A DNA stretch of 58,721 nt from JAGNXB01 sp964471595 (lineage in GTDB: Bacteria > Bacteroidota > Bacteroidia > Chitinophagales > Saprospiraceae), in NCBI GenBank assembly GCA_964471595.1, contig CAYYGN010000021.1, positions 1 to 58,721 of the forward strand, in the 5' to 3' direction. Made by a program: the position numbers and the translations under genes. The notes under the pieces were generated by a model. The model saw nothing but the letters and a program-made list of their open reading frames with translations, was not told the origin of the DNA and ran no database searches. Shown one piece after another: positions 38,301-47,318 of this stretch (its first letter is position 1; every line of letters starts with the position of its first letter).

Positions 38301-40516
38301 GTAAGTGTATATGAGCCGGACTGTGCGGCTACCGTATCCTCCTGTGTGCTGTAAGGCGAACCGCCGAATGTCCAGACATACTGGGAGCCCGGTACGTTGG
38401 AGCCGCCGTTCAACGGCGGTTGGGCGAGGAGGCAGGTCAGGGTATCGGTCGAGGCCGTAGGTTGGGGCGGGACGATATCTTCGATGACAGCCACTGTCAA
38501 GCTGTCCAGACAGCCGTTGACCGGGTTGGTGACCACCAGGGTAAAATGGCCGGGACCCGGGGCGTCAATCACAGGTTGGTTGCCGATGACATTGCCTGAG
38601 GGGTTTTTCCATTGAAACGTGACCCCTGGTGTGAGGGATGCACCTTCCAATTGGACGACCGGAGTCAGACAAGTAATGGTATCGGTCAAGGCGCTGACAT
38701 CCGGAGGATCCTGGTCTGCCATGACGACAACAGCCACCGTATTGGGACAACCCGTCTGGTCAGTCACTACAAACCGGTAAGTACCGGGCAAGGTGACGGT
38801 CGTCGAGGTATCGGTGGTGATGACCTGACCTTGAGGGTCGAGCCACTTGAAGGTAACATTCGGCGTTGGTGAAGTTCCCGTAAGTGTGACCTGTGGGGTG
38901 TGGCAAGACAAATGGCCACTGGACCAGGCATCTCCCTCGGGTTCAGGTAATTCGGTGACGATCACGCAAACCGAATCCGAGCAGGAGAACATGCCGTCCA
39001 GGGAGGTGATGGTTGTTGTCAGGCAGTATTTGCCCGGCGTGGATACCCACATCATGGGATTGGCAGGATCTCCACCCAATTCTCCGCCGGCAAGTGCTGT
39101 CCACAGATAATCCACCTCGGCATCGGGCGGATTCATCACGGAACCGGTGCCGTCAAGGAGAGATTCATCCACAAAACATCCCAGAACATCCGGAGGGAAA
39201 ATATAGGCCTCGATGAACATGGGCTCGATCAGGAAGCGGATGGTGCTGTCACATTTGGGTGGATTGGCCTTCGGTATGGTTATTTCCTTGTATCCGGGAG
39301 GGTCGCCAAACCATTTCTGCCCTCCGATGGAAATCGTGTCCGCCGCGCACATGAAAAACGTGCCCAGATCGACGGATACATGAGGATCGGCTTCAACAGT
39401 CAGGGTGATGACGGAATCACACCCCATGAAATTCTCCAGGGTGACGTCATGAATCCCGGGAACGTAATCGTTGCCGGCATAGGTATAGGTAGTGCCATCA
39501 CAAATGAGAACCGGAGCCGGGTCAACGGCATTGGTGACCACAAACCCGTTGACGGTAAGGGTGACCATGGAGTCGCAGTCATGAGGCACCGTCTTCAGGG
39601 TAATGTCGTGAATGCCCGGGGGATAATCCATGCCTCCATAGGAATAGGTGTCTTCGGCGCAAATGGTGACAGGTGGCGGATCCACCGGAGTGATCTCATA
39701 GACGGTAATGGATTTGCAAATCTGCGAAGGGGCTTCGAATTCGGCAACGCAATGGTTGGACACGTCAACGCACAGGTTGTAAATGCCGGGTCCGGGGAAG
39801 GTGATGTTTACGGAATTTTCACCTCCCTCCTGGATGGGACTTCCATCGAGATACCAGTGGAAAATGGTACCCCCGGTCGGCGCCGGCACAGTGTAGGTGC
39901 CTGTCCCGGTAGCACAAATCGGGCTTGGCCCATCGATGATTCCCGGCCAGGGACCGATATCGGGCGGTCCGCAATCCGTGTTGACGTAGATCTCGATGGT
40001 ACAGGTGTCGCCGGAACACCCGTCAATCATGAAGTAATAGATTTGCCCAATGACCAGGTTGTTGGCCTGGAATACCTGTTCCGTATTGAAACAGTTGGCC
40101 GTCATGCAGAAGATGAATTCCTCGGGCTGCTCCTGGCTGTCCAGACACAGACCGTCGCCGCCATAGCCGTAAATCGCCGCCTGAATGCCGCTGGCCCCGC
40201 AGTTGTAGGGCTTGATGGTGAGTTCGAGGTCTGTACAGCCGGCATAGAAGGCGAACCAGAAAGGATTATGCGGGGCGCCGCCTTCGGGACACAACGGGTT
40301 GGGTGCCATGAAGTTATTATTCGGCTTGGTAATTGTGCAATACCCGTTGATGTCGTTGAAATTGCATAGAATGGGCGCCTCAACGCAGGTAGGAGTGGAA
40401 GGGGGCTCCGGGATGCACGGGGGCTGCCCGTAACCGGAATGACCGACAATCAGAAACCCGAAAAGGCACAAATATCTGCCCGTTCGGGAATAGAGAAAGC
40501 GTAGGCGTCTTGGCAT
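35309..40516 (-). CDS. Very large modular T9SS-secreted adhesin-like protein
   Basis: 1735 residues. A signal peptide (about 1-30, ending GYGQ) precedes a Cys-rich N-terminal region (about 31-215). Then come a PKD-like segment (about 190-265) and three short related modules (about 275-430; ICAEDTYSYGGMDYPPGIHD is one). Twelve tandem Ig-like modules of about 79 residues span about 530-1478. Each has a Cys after its first strand, a TPGVTYQW-like core, a PGxYxLTVT strand and an NGC before the next linker. Next comes a SprB-type repeat (CFGERNGSIQVLQVDGGTPP). The C-terminal CHU_C/T9SS type B domain is VYIPNVFHPGGDQN...FNRWGERVF...YKGDVTLMR. It is probably surface-displayed in adhesion or motility; the ligand is unknown. 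Confidence 0.9.
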   Translation of the reverse strand: MPRRLRFLYSRTGRYLCLFGFLIVGHSGYGQPPCIPEPPSTPTCVEAPILCNFNDINGYCTITKPNNNFMAPNPLCPEGGAPHNPFWFAFYAGCTDLELTIKPYNCGASGIQAAIYGYGGDGLCLDSQEQPEEFIFCMTANCFNTEQVFQANNLVIGQIYYFMIDGCSGDTCTIEIYVNTDCGPPDIGPWPGIIDGPSPICATGTGTYTVPAPTGGTIFHWYLDGSPIQEGGENSVNITFPGPGIYNLCVDVSNHCVAEFEAPSQICKSITVYEITPVDPPPVTICAEDTYSYGGMDYPPGIHDITLKTVPHDCDSMVTLTVNGFVVTNAVDPAPVLICDGTTYTYAGNDYVPGIHDVTLENFMGCDSVITLTVEADPHVSVDLGTFFMCAADTISIGGQKWFGDPPGYKEITIPKANPPKCDSTIRFLIEPMFIEAYIFPPDVLGCFVDESLLDGTGSVMNPPDAEVDYLWTALAGGELGGDPANPMMWVSTPGKYCLTTTITSLDGMFSCSDSVCVIVTELPEPEGDAWSSGHLSCHTPQVTLTGTSPTPNVTFKWLDPQGQVITTDTSTTVTLPGTYRFVVTDQTGCPNTVAVVVMADQDPPDVSALTDTITCLTPVVQLEGASLTPGVTFQWKNPSGNVIGNQPVIDAPGPGHFTLVVTNPVNGCLDSLTVAVIEDIVPPQPTASTDTLTCLLAQPPLNGGSNVPGSQYVWTFGGSPYSTQEDTVAAQSGSYTLTVIHPVNGCSKDTTIVVPEDTAPPDAQAEGDSLDCIKTIGTLTGSSATQGATFSWTDPVGNPAGNTASIQVSLPGPYVLTVTGPNGCTQTTTAEAVLDAVIPDVWIASSDDTISCAVTDIQLAGTASMPVSWEWTTPSGTVLGTDSLLAIQQSGPYVLTVTAANGCTNQATVTIGEDLAPPVIDLAQGGVIDCIASSITLNGTSSTPGVSYQWYTPTGSPLGSGPNPSVTAPGNYLLVITGYNGCKDSAQAMVTASPDLPQDVFASNDGPITCSQTSAQIEAGSSTAGVTYQWSGPGYSGSGTQASVLVPGIYEVTVTNPSNGCTVATLTTVGIDTLHPVLSTTGNLINCYNPTVPVSVQSTPSSGVSYQWADPSQVPFGGNTPQIQVNTPGIWTVTVTHPTNGCTAVATATVSSNVATPGITIPTVQPLTCANPVRTLTNTPGTGVDYQWSGPDIQAGNQQEPEPSISLPGTYAVTVTDPVNGCTSTASTVVTEDKVAPQIQLNGGLLDCNQTSLNLTGNVQPASGISVQWLRDGSPIVGSSTTLSVQLPGTYTLLVTNTSNGCTAEQSAQVTQDIAVPDVAVTEGVLTCTAPDLVLTGSSATPGVTYLWAGPGGFNATSPQPTVTVPGAYVLTVTAPNGCTNQATAQVTEDKDLPLAMASAANILDCAQPSTTLSSTGSSSGPDISYTWTNPAGQPAGTGAVLSQVNVPGVYVLTVFNAFNGCSATANVLVEENTNRPSGIESVIQDPRCFGERNGSIQVLQVDGGTPPYLYSLNGGPFTPTAQFSGLGEGTYVITVQDAAGCLFTAPDFDIMEPLPLTVELGEDFILQWGRDTFLYALISPPNAPITSILWTPAGVDTTLSSREIYIRPYNQTLYGVTVTDTAGCRAEDKVLVLVEKRRPVYIPNVFHPGGDQNTRFYIQAGDGVEEIEVLEVFNRWGERVFRGDGLPPNDPSVGWDGTFRDKPANPEVFVYYARIRFNDGITILYKGDVTLMR
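36080..38920 (-). repeat. Twelve diverged tandem protein modules of about 237 bp
   Basis: Within the adhesin gene, the module pattern (I/L-x-C ... TPGVTYQW ... PGxYxLTVT ... NGCT ... VTED) recurs 12 times at about 79-residue spacing. The two Cys per module could form one disulfide each. The copies differ at most positions, so this is an old protein-level repeat rather than a recent DNA duplication. Boundaries are approximate. Confidence 0.85.
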
Positions 40517-40708
40517 GGCAATAGGTTTGGTCGAAACAGGGGCGAATCTGACAATAAGAAGATGTCAGCAGACAAAATGCTGCCTGATCCGCCTGACAAA
40601 GGCTCTAAAGATAGTTCAAAATGTCGGAATGTGTACCAACAGTCGGCTCCCGGATTTTCAGCAGTATGGGTGGGTTGACCATGATGGCCGCAGGACAGGT
40701 ATCCTCTT

Positions 40709-42448
40709 TCAACGGACCAACATGACCGTACCCGATTCCGATACGGTTTTGCCGTCCGGGCCGGTCACTTCCAATGTCCACACATAAACGCCCGGCATGG
40801 CCTCTCCGGCGTCGGTTTTTCCGGTCCACCCCCGGGCAGGGTCGGTGGAGCGGAAAATTTCTCCTCCCCACCGGTTGAACACCGAAAAGGCATACCGGGT
40901 CAACCCGGCAGGGACGACAAGGGGTTTGAATTCGTGGTTGATACCTCGTGGTGCAAAGGCATTGGGCACCCACACCCTGACCTCCTGGCGGGCACAAGCC
41001 CGGTTGCTCCGGGAAATGCGCCTCTCCGTTCCGCCCGGCAGGGCAATGCGGTAGGTCGCTTCCACCTCATAACATACTGCTTCCTGCGAAGGCAGGCCGT
41101 CCTCGGGGGTATGGAGAAAAAAGGTGTCAGTCGTCTGACCAAGCGGAAGGATCAGGTTCCCCCTGCGTTCGAAAACCTCATAGTTCTCGATGATGGCTCC
41201 GTCGATGAAAAGAGGGGTCCAAACCAGTTCGTTCATTTGATCAGGGCGGGCCGTGGCCCTCAACCAGACCGGTGCAGCGGGGGCGCATTGCCAATCCTGC
41301 CCGCACAGATCCCGGGCAAAAACCTGGTACTCCCATCTGCGCGCCGAGGGATCAGCCCCGGGATCCGCAAAGGTATTTACCGCCTGCAAGGGCATCGTGA
41401 GTGTCACCGGTTGGATCGGCTGAAATGCGCCACCGGTTTCACGGCGGGAAATGCCGGCCAGTTCGAGTTCGGCATACGGCTCCCAGATCCATTCCAGCTC
41501 GATTTCCGGGGTCGCATCAACGCCGATATATTTGATCTGCATCTGTCGCGGCGGCTGAATGATGTCTGGTGTCAGGCAGCGCTCGTTCGATCCGGATTCG
41601 GAGACCGTTCCCGCCTCGAAAGCGCGAATGGTCACGCAATAGGATGTCTGCGCATCGACATCGGGGATGGAATAGGATGAAGCGGATGGATCCAAGGTCG
41701 CCAGCAGTTGGGCTTGTGCTCCCTGCCGGGAGACCCAAACCTCCTGCCGGTCCACGCCGCCGGTCCAGTTGACATAGGGATTCCAGCTCAAATCGATTGT
41801 CCGGGCACAGGGATCCACCGTTTCCTGAAGGTGGATGGTCTGGTGCAGGACGTCAAAAAGACTGGTATTGCCGCAGGCATCTGCTGCCAGGACATAGTAG
41901 ATTTCGGAGCGACTTTCGGGATTGGCCGTCGTATCCGTATAAGTCGTAGTCCCGAAGACCGTGTCGATGGGAACGGTTCCACCCGGCGTATTGCGGTAAA
42001 TGATGTACCGGTCGGCCTGGATGGCCTGACTGGCGGGCCAGGAGAGTTGGACATGGCCGCCGTTGACCGTGACGGCTGTCAGGATGACACGGGGGATGGG
42101 AGCTCCGGACAGCGTATCGGAAGAAAGGCGAACAAATCCAGGACACTGATGGGAGGACTGCATGTAGTAATACCACACCTGGTTGCCGGCCGAAGCGTGA
42201 TGGTAGGAGGTCTGGTTGGGATCGGTGATGGTGGCGATCAGTTGGTAGGGGCCGCCGGGTTGGAGACTACCAAAAAGAAGCCTGGCCTGGAAAGGACCAC
42301 AGGTGTTGCCCGTGGGGAGGTCCCAGAAAAGCGTGTCATTCTTGATGCAGGTAAGCTCGGGCGGATAAAGGAGGTTTTGGGCCTCCATTACTCCGGGGAG
42401 GGACATCCAGCCCAAGACGGCCATAATGGGTATCCAAATCCGTTTCAT
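40709..42448 (-). CDS. T9SS-secreted fibronectin-type-III-like surface protein
   Basis: 579 residues with a signal peptide (residues about 1-23, ending VMEAQ). Repeated FN3-like beta-sandwich segments follow, recognisable by strands such as VQLSWPASQAIQADRYIIYR and ELVWTPLFIDGAIIENYEVF. The C-terminal CHU_C domain runs from VWVPNAFAPRGINHEF through VFNRWGGEIFRS to GTVMLVR, so it is a T9SS type B cargo. The start overlaps the stop of the upstream lipoprotein gene by four bases (ATGA). A 192-base spacer separates it from the larger adhesin. It probably forms a surface-structure cluster with its neighbours. Confidence 0.9.
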   Translation of the reverse strand: MKRIWIPIMAVLGWMSLPGVMEAQNLLYPPELTCIKNDTLFWDLPTGNTCGPFQARLLFGSLQPGGPYQLIATITDPNQTSYHHASAGNQVWYYYMQSSHQCPGFVRLSSDTLSGAPIPRVILTAVTVNGGHVQLSWPASQAIQADRYIIYRNTPGGTVPIDTVFGTTTYTDTTANPESRSEIYYVLAADACGNTSLFDVLHQTIHLQETVDPCARTIDLSWNPYVNWTGGVDRQEVWVSRQGAQAQLLATLDPSASSYSIPDVDAQTSYCVTIRAFEAGTVSESGSNERCLTPDIIQPPRQMQIKYIGVDATPEIELEWIWEPYAELELAGISRRETGGAFQPIQPVTLTMPLQAVNTFADPGADPSARRWEYQVFARDLCGQDWQCAPAAPVWLRATARPDQMNELVWTPLFIDGAIIENYEVFERRGNLILPLGQTTDTFFLHTPEDGLPSQEAVCYEVEATYRIALPGGTERRISRSNRACARQEVRVWVPNAFAPRGINHEFKPLVVPAGLTRYAFSVFNRWGGEIFRSTDPARGWTGKTDAGEAMPGVYVWTLEVTGPDGKTVSESGTVMLVR

Positions 42449-43215
42449 GGCAATGTCCCGTGAGACTTTTCGTATTCCTCCCGCGACTGACGGGCCGCCA
42501 GGCGGTAAAGGATGGTGTCACCGGGCTGCGGAATCTGCTGCCAGGCGGCAAGGCCGATACCGCGTGCATAGACCTCTTCACCCGAGTATTCCAGGGTCAG
42601 GAATCCCTCCTGTTCCACTTCGATTTTCTCCTTCAGCGCAAAGACAAGCGCGGGAAAATCCCCTTCCGCCAGGGTGATTTGATCCATGCCCTTTAAACGT
42701 CTGTAACGCGTTCGTGTTGTCAGCAATGTCGGGTCCCCGGGTTCCGGGTACCGGAGTTGGAACGCAAAGACGCGACTGGTGTCGGCTACTTCATAGGGAA
42801 AAAGATTCCTGCGCAGGATTTGAGGTTCCAGCCGCATGATTTGTCCGCTGGAATCGGTCAGATATCGGGTATAGGACAGAGCAACCGTTCCGTTTTGCAC
42901 CTCCAGCTCCCGCACTTCCTGGACCAGGGTGTGCGTGTTGTCATAGATACGCGTGGACAATACTCTTCCGGTATCGGTTTGCGTGCTTTGCAAGAGCCAG
43001 ATCTGGGTCCCGAAGCCCAATTGCAAGACCGGCTCATAGACATAGACCATCCCGTCTTCCAGCTCGGCCAGGGGGAAGTAGTACGATCGGTACCCCTCGT
43101 CCTCTTTTCCGCATCCGTATACCAAAAATATGCCGGCGATCAATGCGCGGACCAGGTGACATTTTGTCGGTTGCAGGGGGTGTGGAACGATTGTGGAGGC
43201 CGTTTCTCCGGGCAT
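42445..43215 (-). CDS. Hypothetical lipoprotein preceding the T9SS cargo
   Basis: 256 residues. A 21-residue basic stretch leads into a hydrophobic signal with a lipobox at LVYGC (Cys35), an unusually long lead for a lipoprotein signal. The mature part is beta-rich (LEDGMVYVYEPVLQLGFG and repeated strands) and has no recognised catalytic motif. The ATG at 43215 lies 8 bases after a TAACTTTG box, which supports this start despite the long N-region. Its stop overlaps the start of the T9SS cargo at 42448, implying co-expression. It may be an assembly or anchoring factor for that cargo; this is inference from context. Confidence 0.75.
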   Translation of the reverse strand: MPGETASTIVPHPLQPTKCHLVRALIAGIFLVYGCGKEDEGYRSYYFPLAELEDGMVYVYEPVLQLGFGTQIWLLQSTQTDTGRVLSTRIYDNTHTLVQEVRELEVQNGTVALSYTRYLTDSSGQIMRLEPQILRRNLFPYEVADTSRVFAFQLRYPEPGDPTLLTTRTRYRRLKGMDQITLAEGDFPALVFALKEKIEVEQEGFLTLEYSGEEVYARGIGLAAWQQIPQPGDTILYRLAARQSREEYEKSHGTLP

Positions 43216-43223
43216 AGCGGCCT

Positions 43224-43231
43224 CAAAGTTA
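43224..43231 (-). promoter_or_regulatory. -7 promoter box (TAACTTTG) for the lipoprotein/T9SS cargo genes
   Basis: Minus-strand TAACTTTG lies 8 bases before the ATG at 43215. Only three bases separate it from the opposing secA box at 43235-43242, so the two polymerases would compete for the same DNA. Confidence 0.55.
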
Positions 43232-43234
43232 TGC

Positions 43235-43242
43235 TATCTTTG
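43235..43242 (+). promoter_or_regulatory. -7 promoter box (TATCTTTG) for secA
   Basis: TATCTTTG on the plus strand, with the secA ATG at 43277, would give a leader of about 30 bases. It faces the lipoprotein promoter box, with three bases between them. Confidence 0.6.
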
Positions 43243-43276
43243 CTCTTTCATCATTGACCCCCGACATCCACCCCAT

Positions 43277-46200
43277 ATGAGTTTCCTGACCAAAACGATA
43301 GGCAAGTTATTCGGGAACAAACAGGATCGTGACCGGCGCCTTTACGACCCCCGCGTCGAAGAGATCAATGCCTATGCCGAATCCTTCAGGACCCTTTCCC
43401 ATGACGAATTGCGGCAGAAAACCCTGGCATTCAAAACCCGGATCAGCGACTATCTCAGCGAGGTGGATGCGGATCTCGTCCGGTTGAAAGACCAGGCATT
43501 GGCGGAGGAGGATTTCCACGAAAAAGAAGCCCTTTTCAACCAGGTGGACGAGATGGAAAAGCAAAGGGACCAATATCTCGAAGAAGTCCTTCGCGAGCTC
43601 CTTCCCGAGGCTTTTGCCGTCGTCAAGGAAACGGCGCGTCGTTTCTCGGAAAACGAAACGATCACGGTAACGGCTACGGATCATGACCGCCATTTGGCCG
43701 CTTCAAAGAGCTACATCCAGATCCAGGGAGACAAAGCTGTCTGGAAAAACAAGTGGATGGCTGCTGGTGCCGAGATCACCTGGAATATGGTGCATTACGA
43801 TGTCCAGTTGATTGGCGGTATGGTTTTGCACGACGGCAAAATCGCAGAAATGGCTACCGGTGAAGGTAAAACGCTGGTTTCCACCCTTCCGGCCTATCTC
43901 AACGGCCTGGCCGGCAAAGGGGTCCACATCATTACCGTCAACGATTATCTGGCCCGGCGGGACAGTGAATGGAACGGGCCCATCTATGAATTTCTGCTTC
44001 TGACGGTCGACTGCATCGACAAGTATCCGTCGCATACGCCTCAGCGCCGGCAGGCATACCAGTGCGACATCACCTACGGGACCAACAATGAGTTCGGATT
44101 CGATTACCTGAGGGACAACATGGTGAGGACGCCCGAGGAGATGGTCCAGGCCAAGCACCATTATGCCATGGTCGATGAAGTGGACTCTGTGCTCATCGAC
44201 GATGCGCGGACCCCGCTCATCATTTCCGGTCCCGTGTCCAAAGGAGCCGACGACCAGGAATACAATGAGTTGAACCCCAAGATCAAGCGCCTGATTGATG
44301 CCCAGCAAAAGCTCGCGGCCGAATACCTGGCGGAAGCCAGGAAACTGGTGGCGGACGGTATTCTAGGCGTCAATGAGGGAGAAGCGGGCATGGCCCTGTT
44401 GCGGGCCCACCGCGCTTTGCCCAAATACCGCCCCCTGATCAAGTTTCTCAGTGAGGAAGGTGTGAAAGTCCTGCTACAGAAGACAGAGAATTTTTACATG
44501 CAGGAGCAGTCCAAAAACATGCACCTGGTGGACGAGCCCCTCCTGTTTACCATTGACGAAAAAAATCGTCAGGTGGACCTCACGGACAATGGCGCCGAGT
44601 TTATGGCCAGGGGCAATGAGGACCCGGGTATGTTCGTCCTCCCTGACCTGGCTACCCGGATGATGGAAATCGAGCAGGAAACAGATTTGTCGCCGGCCGA
44701 CCGTCTTGCCGCCCGCCAAAAGCTCACCCAGGAATTTGCCGTGAAATCCAACCGCCTCCATGCGGTGCATCAGTTGCTCAAAGCCTATACCCTGTTCGAC
44801 CGCGATCAGGAATATGTGGTGGTGGATGGCCAGGTGAAAATCGTCGATGAGCAAACCGGCCGGATGATGGAAGGCCGGCGGTATTCGGACGGCCTCCATC
44901 AGGCACTGGAAGCCAAGGAGAATGTCAAGGTGGGCGAAATCACGCAAACCTATGCCACCATTACGCTGCAGAATTATTTCCGGATGTACCACAAGCTGGC
45001 CGGCATGACGGGAACAGCTGAAACCGAAGCAGGGGAGTTCTGGGAGATCTACAAACTCGATGTGGTGGTCATCCCCACCAATCGAGCTATCCTGCGTGAG
45101 GACCGGGATGATCTGGTTTTCAAGACCGCCAGGGAAAAATACAATGCCGTCATCGATGAGATAATACGGCTCCGCGAAGCCGGCAGACCCGTTTTGGTCG
45201 GTACCACCTCCGTCGACATTTCTGAGAAGCTGAGCAGGATGCTCCAGATGAGAGCCATTCCGCACAACGTCCTCAATGCCAAGCAGCACCAGCGCGAGGC
45301 CGAGGTGGTGACGGAAGCCGGACGCAGCGGCACCGTGACCATAGCCACCAACATGGCCGGCCGGGGTACGGACATCAAGATTGACGAAAAATCGCGTGCC
45401 GCCGGAGGGCTGGCCATTATCGGTACCGAACGCCACGACTCCAGGCGGGTGGATCGCCAGTTGCGGGGGCGCTCAGGCCGGCAAGGGGATCCGGGTAGCT
45501 CCCAGTTTTTCGTCTCTCTCGAGGACAACCTGATGCGACTCTTTCACTCTGAACGAATCGCCAAGTTGATGGACCGCATGGGCCACAAGGAAGGGGAAGT
45601 GATCCAGCATCCCTGGGTGACCAAATCCATCGAGAAGGCCCAAAGGCGTGTGGAGGAAAACAATTTCGGTATTCGCAAGCGACTCCTGGAATACGACGAT
45701 GTCATGAATATCCAGCGGGAGGCCATTTATACCAAACGCAAAAATGCCCTCCATGGCGACAGGCTCGCTGTGGACATCCACAACATGTTTTCCAGCCTGA
45801 TCGAAAATGTCGTCCTCAACCATCGCCACAACGGCGATTATGAATCGTTCCGGATTGATGCCGTCCGGCTTCTCGGGATCGATCCCGAGCTCGACCCGGT
45901 ACAGTTCAAAAACGGCCAGGAACAGGATGTCATCGAGGCATTCAGAAACCGGGTGGACGCCATTTACCGCGACAAAGGGAATCGTATCTCGGAAGTGCTC
46001 ATGCCCTTGGTCCGCCAGGTGCACGACAATGAAGGTCACCGGTACAAGCGGATAGCCCTGCCATTCACAGACGGCAGCGCACACCCGCTGGCCGTCAGTG
46101 CGGATCTGAAGCTGGCCGTGGACAGCAAAGGGCGTTCCCTGATGACCGAAATCGAAAAGACCGTTACCCTGGCGCTCATTGACGATCAATGGAAGGAACA

Positions 46201-46600
46201 CCTGCGATCAATGGATGAGTTGAAGGATTCCGTCCAATCGGCCTCCTTTGAACAGAAAGATCCCCTGGTCATCTACAAAATGGAGGCCTACAATCTGTTC
46301 GAACAGCTGATCTACCAGGTCAATGAGAAGGTGTCTTCCTATCTCCTGAGAGGCACACTGGCCTTCCAGGACGGCAGCACGCTGGAGGCCGCGCGCACGA
46401 CCAAGACCGACCTCAGCAAAACCAGGGCCAACCGTTCGCCCGAAGAGGAGGAAGCTGCCCGTGCCAAGGCGGCGGCAGCGGGTGTCAGTCAGCGGTCCGC
46501 CAAGCCCGACACCTTTATCCGGCAGGACAAGAAGATCGGCCGGAATGATCCCTGTCCCTGCGGCAGCGGGAAGAAATACAAACAATGTCACGGTTCCTGA
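43277..46600 (+). CDS. secA: Preprotein translocase ATPase SecA
   Basis: 1107-residue motor that drives proteins through SecYEG. Walker A lies in MATGEGKTLVSTLPAYL. The Walker B/DEVD segment is VDEVDSVLIDDARTPLIISG. The second NBD has TNMAGRGTDIKI and GRSGRQGDPGSSQF. The C-terminus CPCGSGKKYKQCH is the zinc/SecB-binding tail. The length exceeds E. coli SecA (901), mainly through inserts common in Bacteroidota. The frame is open to 43193, but the ATG at 43277 fits the family and the promoter box. deoC follows 12 bases after the stop. Confidence 0.98.
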   Translation: MSFLTKTIGKLFGNKQDRDRRLYDPRVEEINAYAESFRTLSHDELRQKTLAFKTRISDYLSEVDADLVRLKDQALAEEDFHEKEALFNQVDEMEKQRDQYLEEVLRELLPEAFAVVKETARRFSENETITVTATDHDRHLAASKSYIQIQGDKAVWKNKWMAAGAEITWNMVHYDVQLIGGMVLHDGKIAEMATGEGKTLVSTLPAYLNGLAGKGVHIITVNDYLARRDSEWNGPIYEFLLLTVDCIDKYPSHTPQRRQAYQCDITYGTNNEFGFDYLRDNMVRTPEEMVQAKHHYAMVDEVDSVLIDDARTPLIISGPVSKGADDQEYNELNPKIKRLIDAQQKLAAEYLAEARKLVADGILGVNEGEAGMALLRAHRALPKYRPLIKFLSEEGVKVLLQKTENFYMQEQSKNMHLVDEPLLFTIDEKNRQVDLTDNGAEFMARGNEDPGMFVLPDLATRMMEIEQETDLSPADRLAARQKLTQEFAVKSNRLHAVHQLLKAYTLFDRDQEYVVVDGQVKIVDEQTGRMMEGRRYSDGLHQALEAKENVKVGEITQTYATITLQNYFRMYHKLAGMTGTAETEAGEFWEIYKLDVVVIPTNRAILREDRDDLVFKTAREKYNAVIDEIIRLREAGRPVLVGTTSVDISEKLSRMLQMRAIPHNVLNAKQHQREAEVVTEAGRSGTVTIATNMAGRGTDIKIDEKSRAAGGLAIIGTERHDSRRVDRQLRGRSGRQGDPGSSQFFVSLEDNLMRLFHSERIAKLMDRMGHKEGEVIQHPWVTKSIEKAQRRVEENNFGIRKRLLEYDDVMNIQREAIYTKRKNALHGDRLAVDIHNMFSSLIENVVLNHRHNGDYESFRIDAVRLLGIDPELDPVQFKNGQEQDVIEAFRNRVDAIYRDKGNRISEVLMPLVRQVHDNEGHRYKRIALPFTDGSAHPLAVSADLKLAVDSKGRSLMTEIEKTVTLALIDDQWKEHLRSMDELKDSVQSASFEQKDPLVIYKMEAYNLFEQLIYQVNEKVSSYLLRGTLAFQDGSTLEAARTTKTDLSKTRANRSPEEEEAARAKAAAAGVSQRSAKPDTFIRQDKKIGRNDPCPCGSGKKYKQCHGS

Positions 46601-46612
46601 CCCCGGCCGAGG

Positions 46613-47299
46613 ATGAATGCCGCGCCCATGACCAAAGCCCAATTAGCCCGCGTATTGGAGTCCACCCTGCTCAAACCCGACACCCGGACGTCGGACATCC
46701 ACGCCCTTTGCGAGGAAGCCGTAAACCTGGGTCTGGCCGGGGTATGTGTCCCTCCTTATTATGTCAAGGAGGCCAGACGCCGTGTGGAAGGCAGTCCGGT
46801 CAGGACCATCTCGGTAGCCGGCTTCCCGCTGGGCTACTATCACACCGCCGCCAAGGTGGAGGAGATCAAGAAGATGTGTCATGACGGGGTGGATGAAGTG
46901 GACGCCGTCGTTCACATCACTGCCATCCGGGACGGCAATTGGAGCTATGTGGAAAACGACCTGTCGGCTATGGTCCAGATTGCCCATCTCAAGAATACAC
47001 CGATCAAATTGATCATAGAATCCGGAATGTTGACACCGGACGAAATCCGAAAGGTGTGCCAATTGGCCGAGCAATGGCAGGTAGATTTCATCAAAACCAG
47101 TACGGGTATGTTGGCGCCCGGACCGGATGCCCAGGATATCAGGTATATCAAAAGCCAGCTGGCCAGACCTGAAACACGCATCAAGGCCTCTGCCGGGATC
47201 CGGACGGCAGAAAAGGCCCTGGCCCTGATCGATGCCGGTGCTGACCGGATCGGCACCTCTTCCGCAGCCGCCATTCTGGCAGGATATCCCGTGGCATGA
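46613..47299 (+). CDS. deoC: Deoxyribose-phosphate aldolase
   Basis: 228-residue TIM-barrel class I aldolase. It splits 2-deoxyribose-5-phosphate into glyceraldehyde-3-phosphate and acetaldehyde in nucleoside breakdown. The Schiff-base lysine lies in DFIKTSTGM (about Lys161), and the second conserved lysine is in RIKASAGIRT. LIIESGMLTPDEI is also characteristic. Start choice: ATG 46613 or, five codons later, 46628 (MTKAQLARVLE). It sits between secA and the acyltransferase and is probably in the same transcript. Confidence 0.95.
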   Translation: MNAAPMTKAQLARVLESTLLKPDTRTSDIHALCEEAVNLGLAGVCVPPYYVKEARRRVEGSPVRTISVAGFPLGYYHTAAKVEEIKKMCHDGVDEVDAVVHITAIRDGNWSYVENDLSAMVQIAHLKNTPIKLIIESGMLTPDEIRKVCQLAEQWQVDFIKTSTGMLAPGPDAQDIRYIKSQLARPETRIKASAGIRTAEKALALIDAGADRIGTSSAAAILAGYPVA

Positions 47300-47318
47300 A
47301 GCCGGGCACATTTTTCTG

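Noticed and set aside
36080..38920. Possible CRISPR array or recent tandem DNA duplication
   Set aside because: The repeat unit is a coding module of about 237 bp with high divergence; there are no short direct repeats with spacers.
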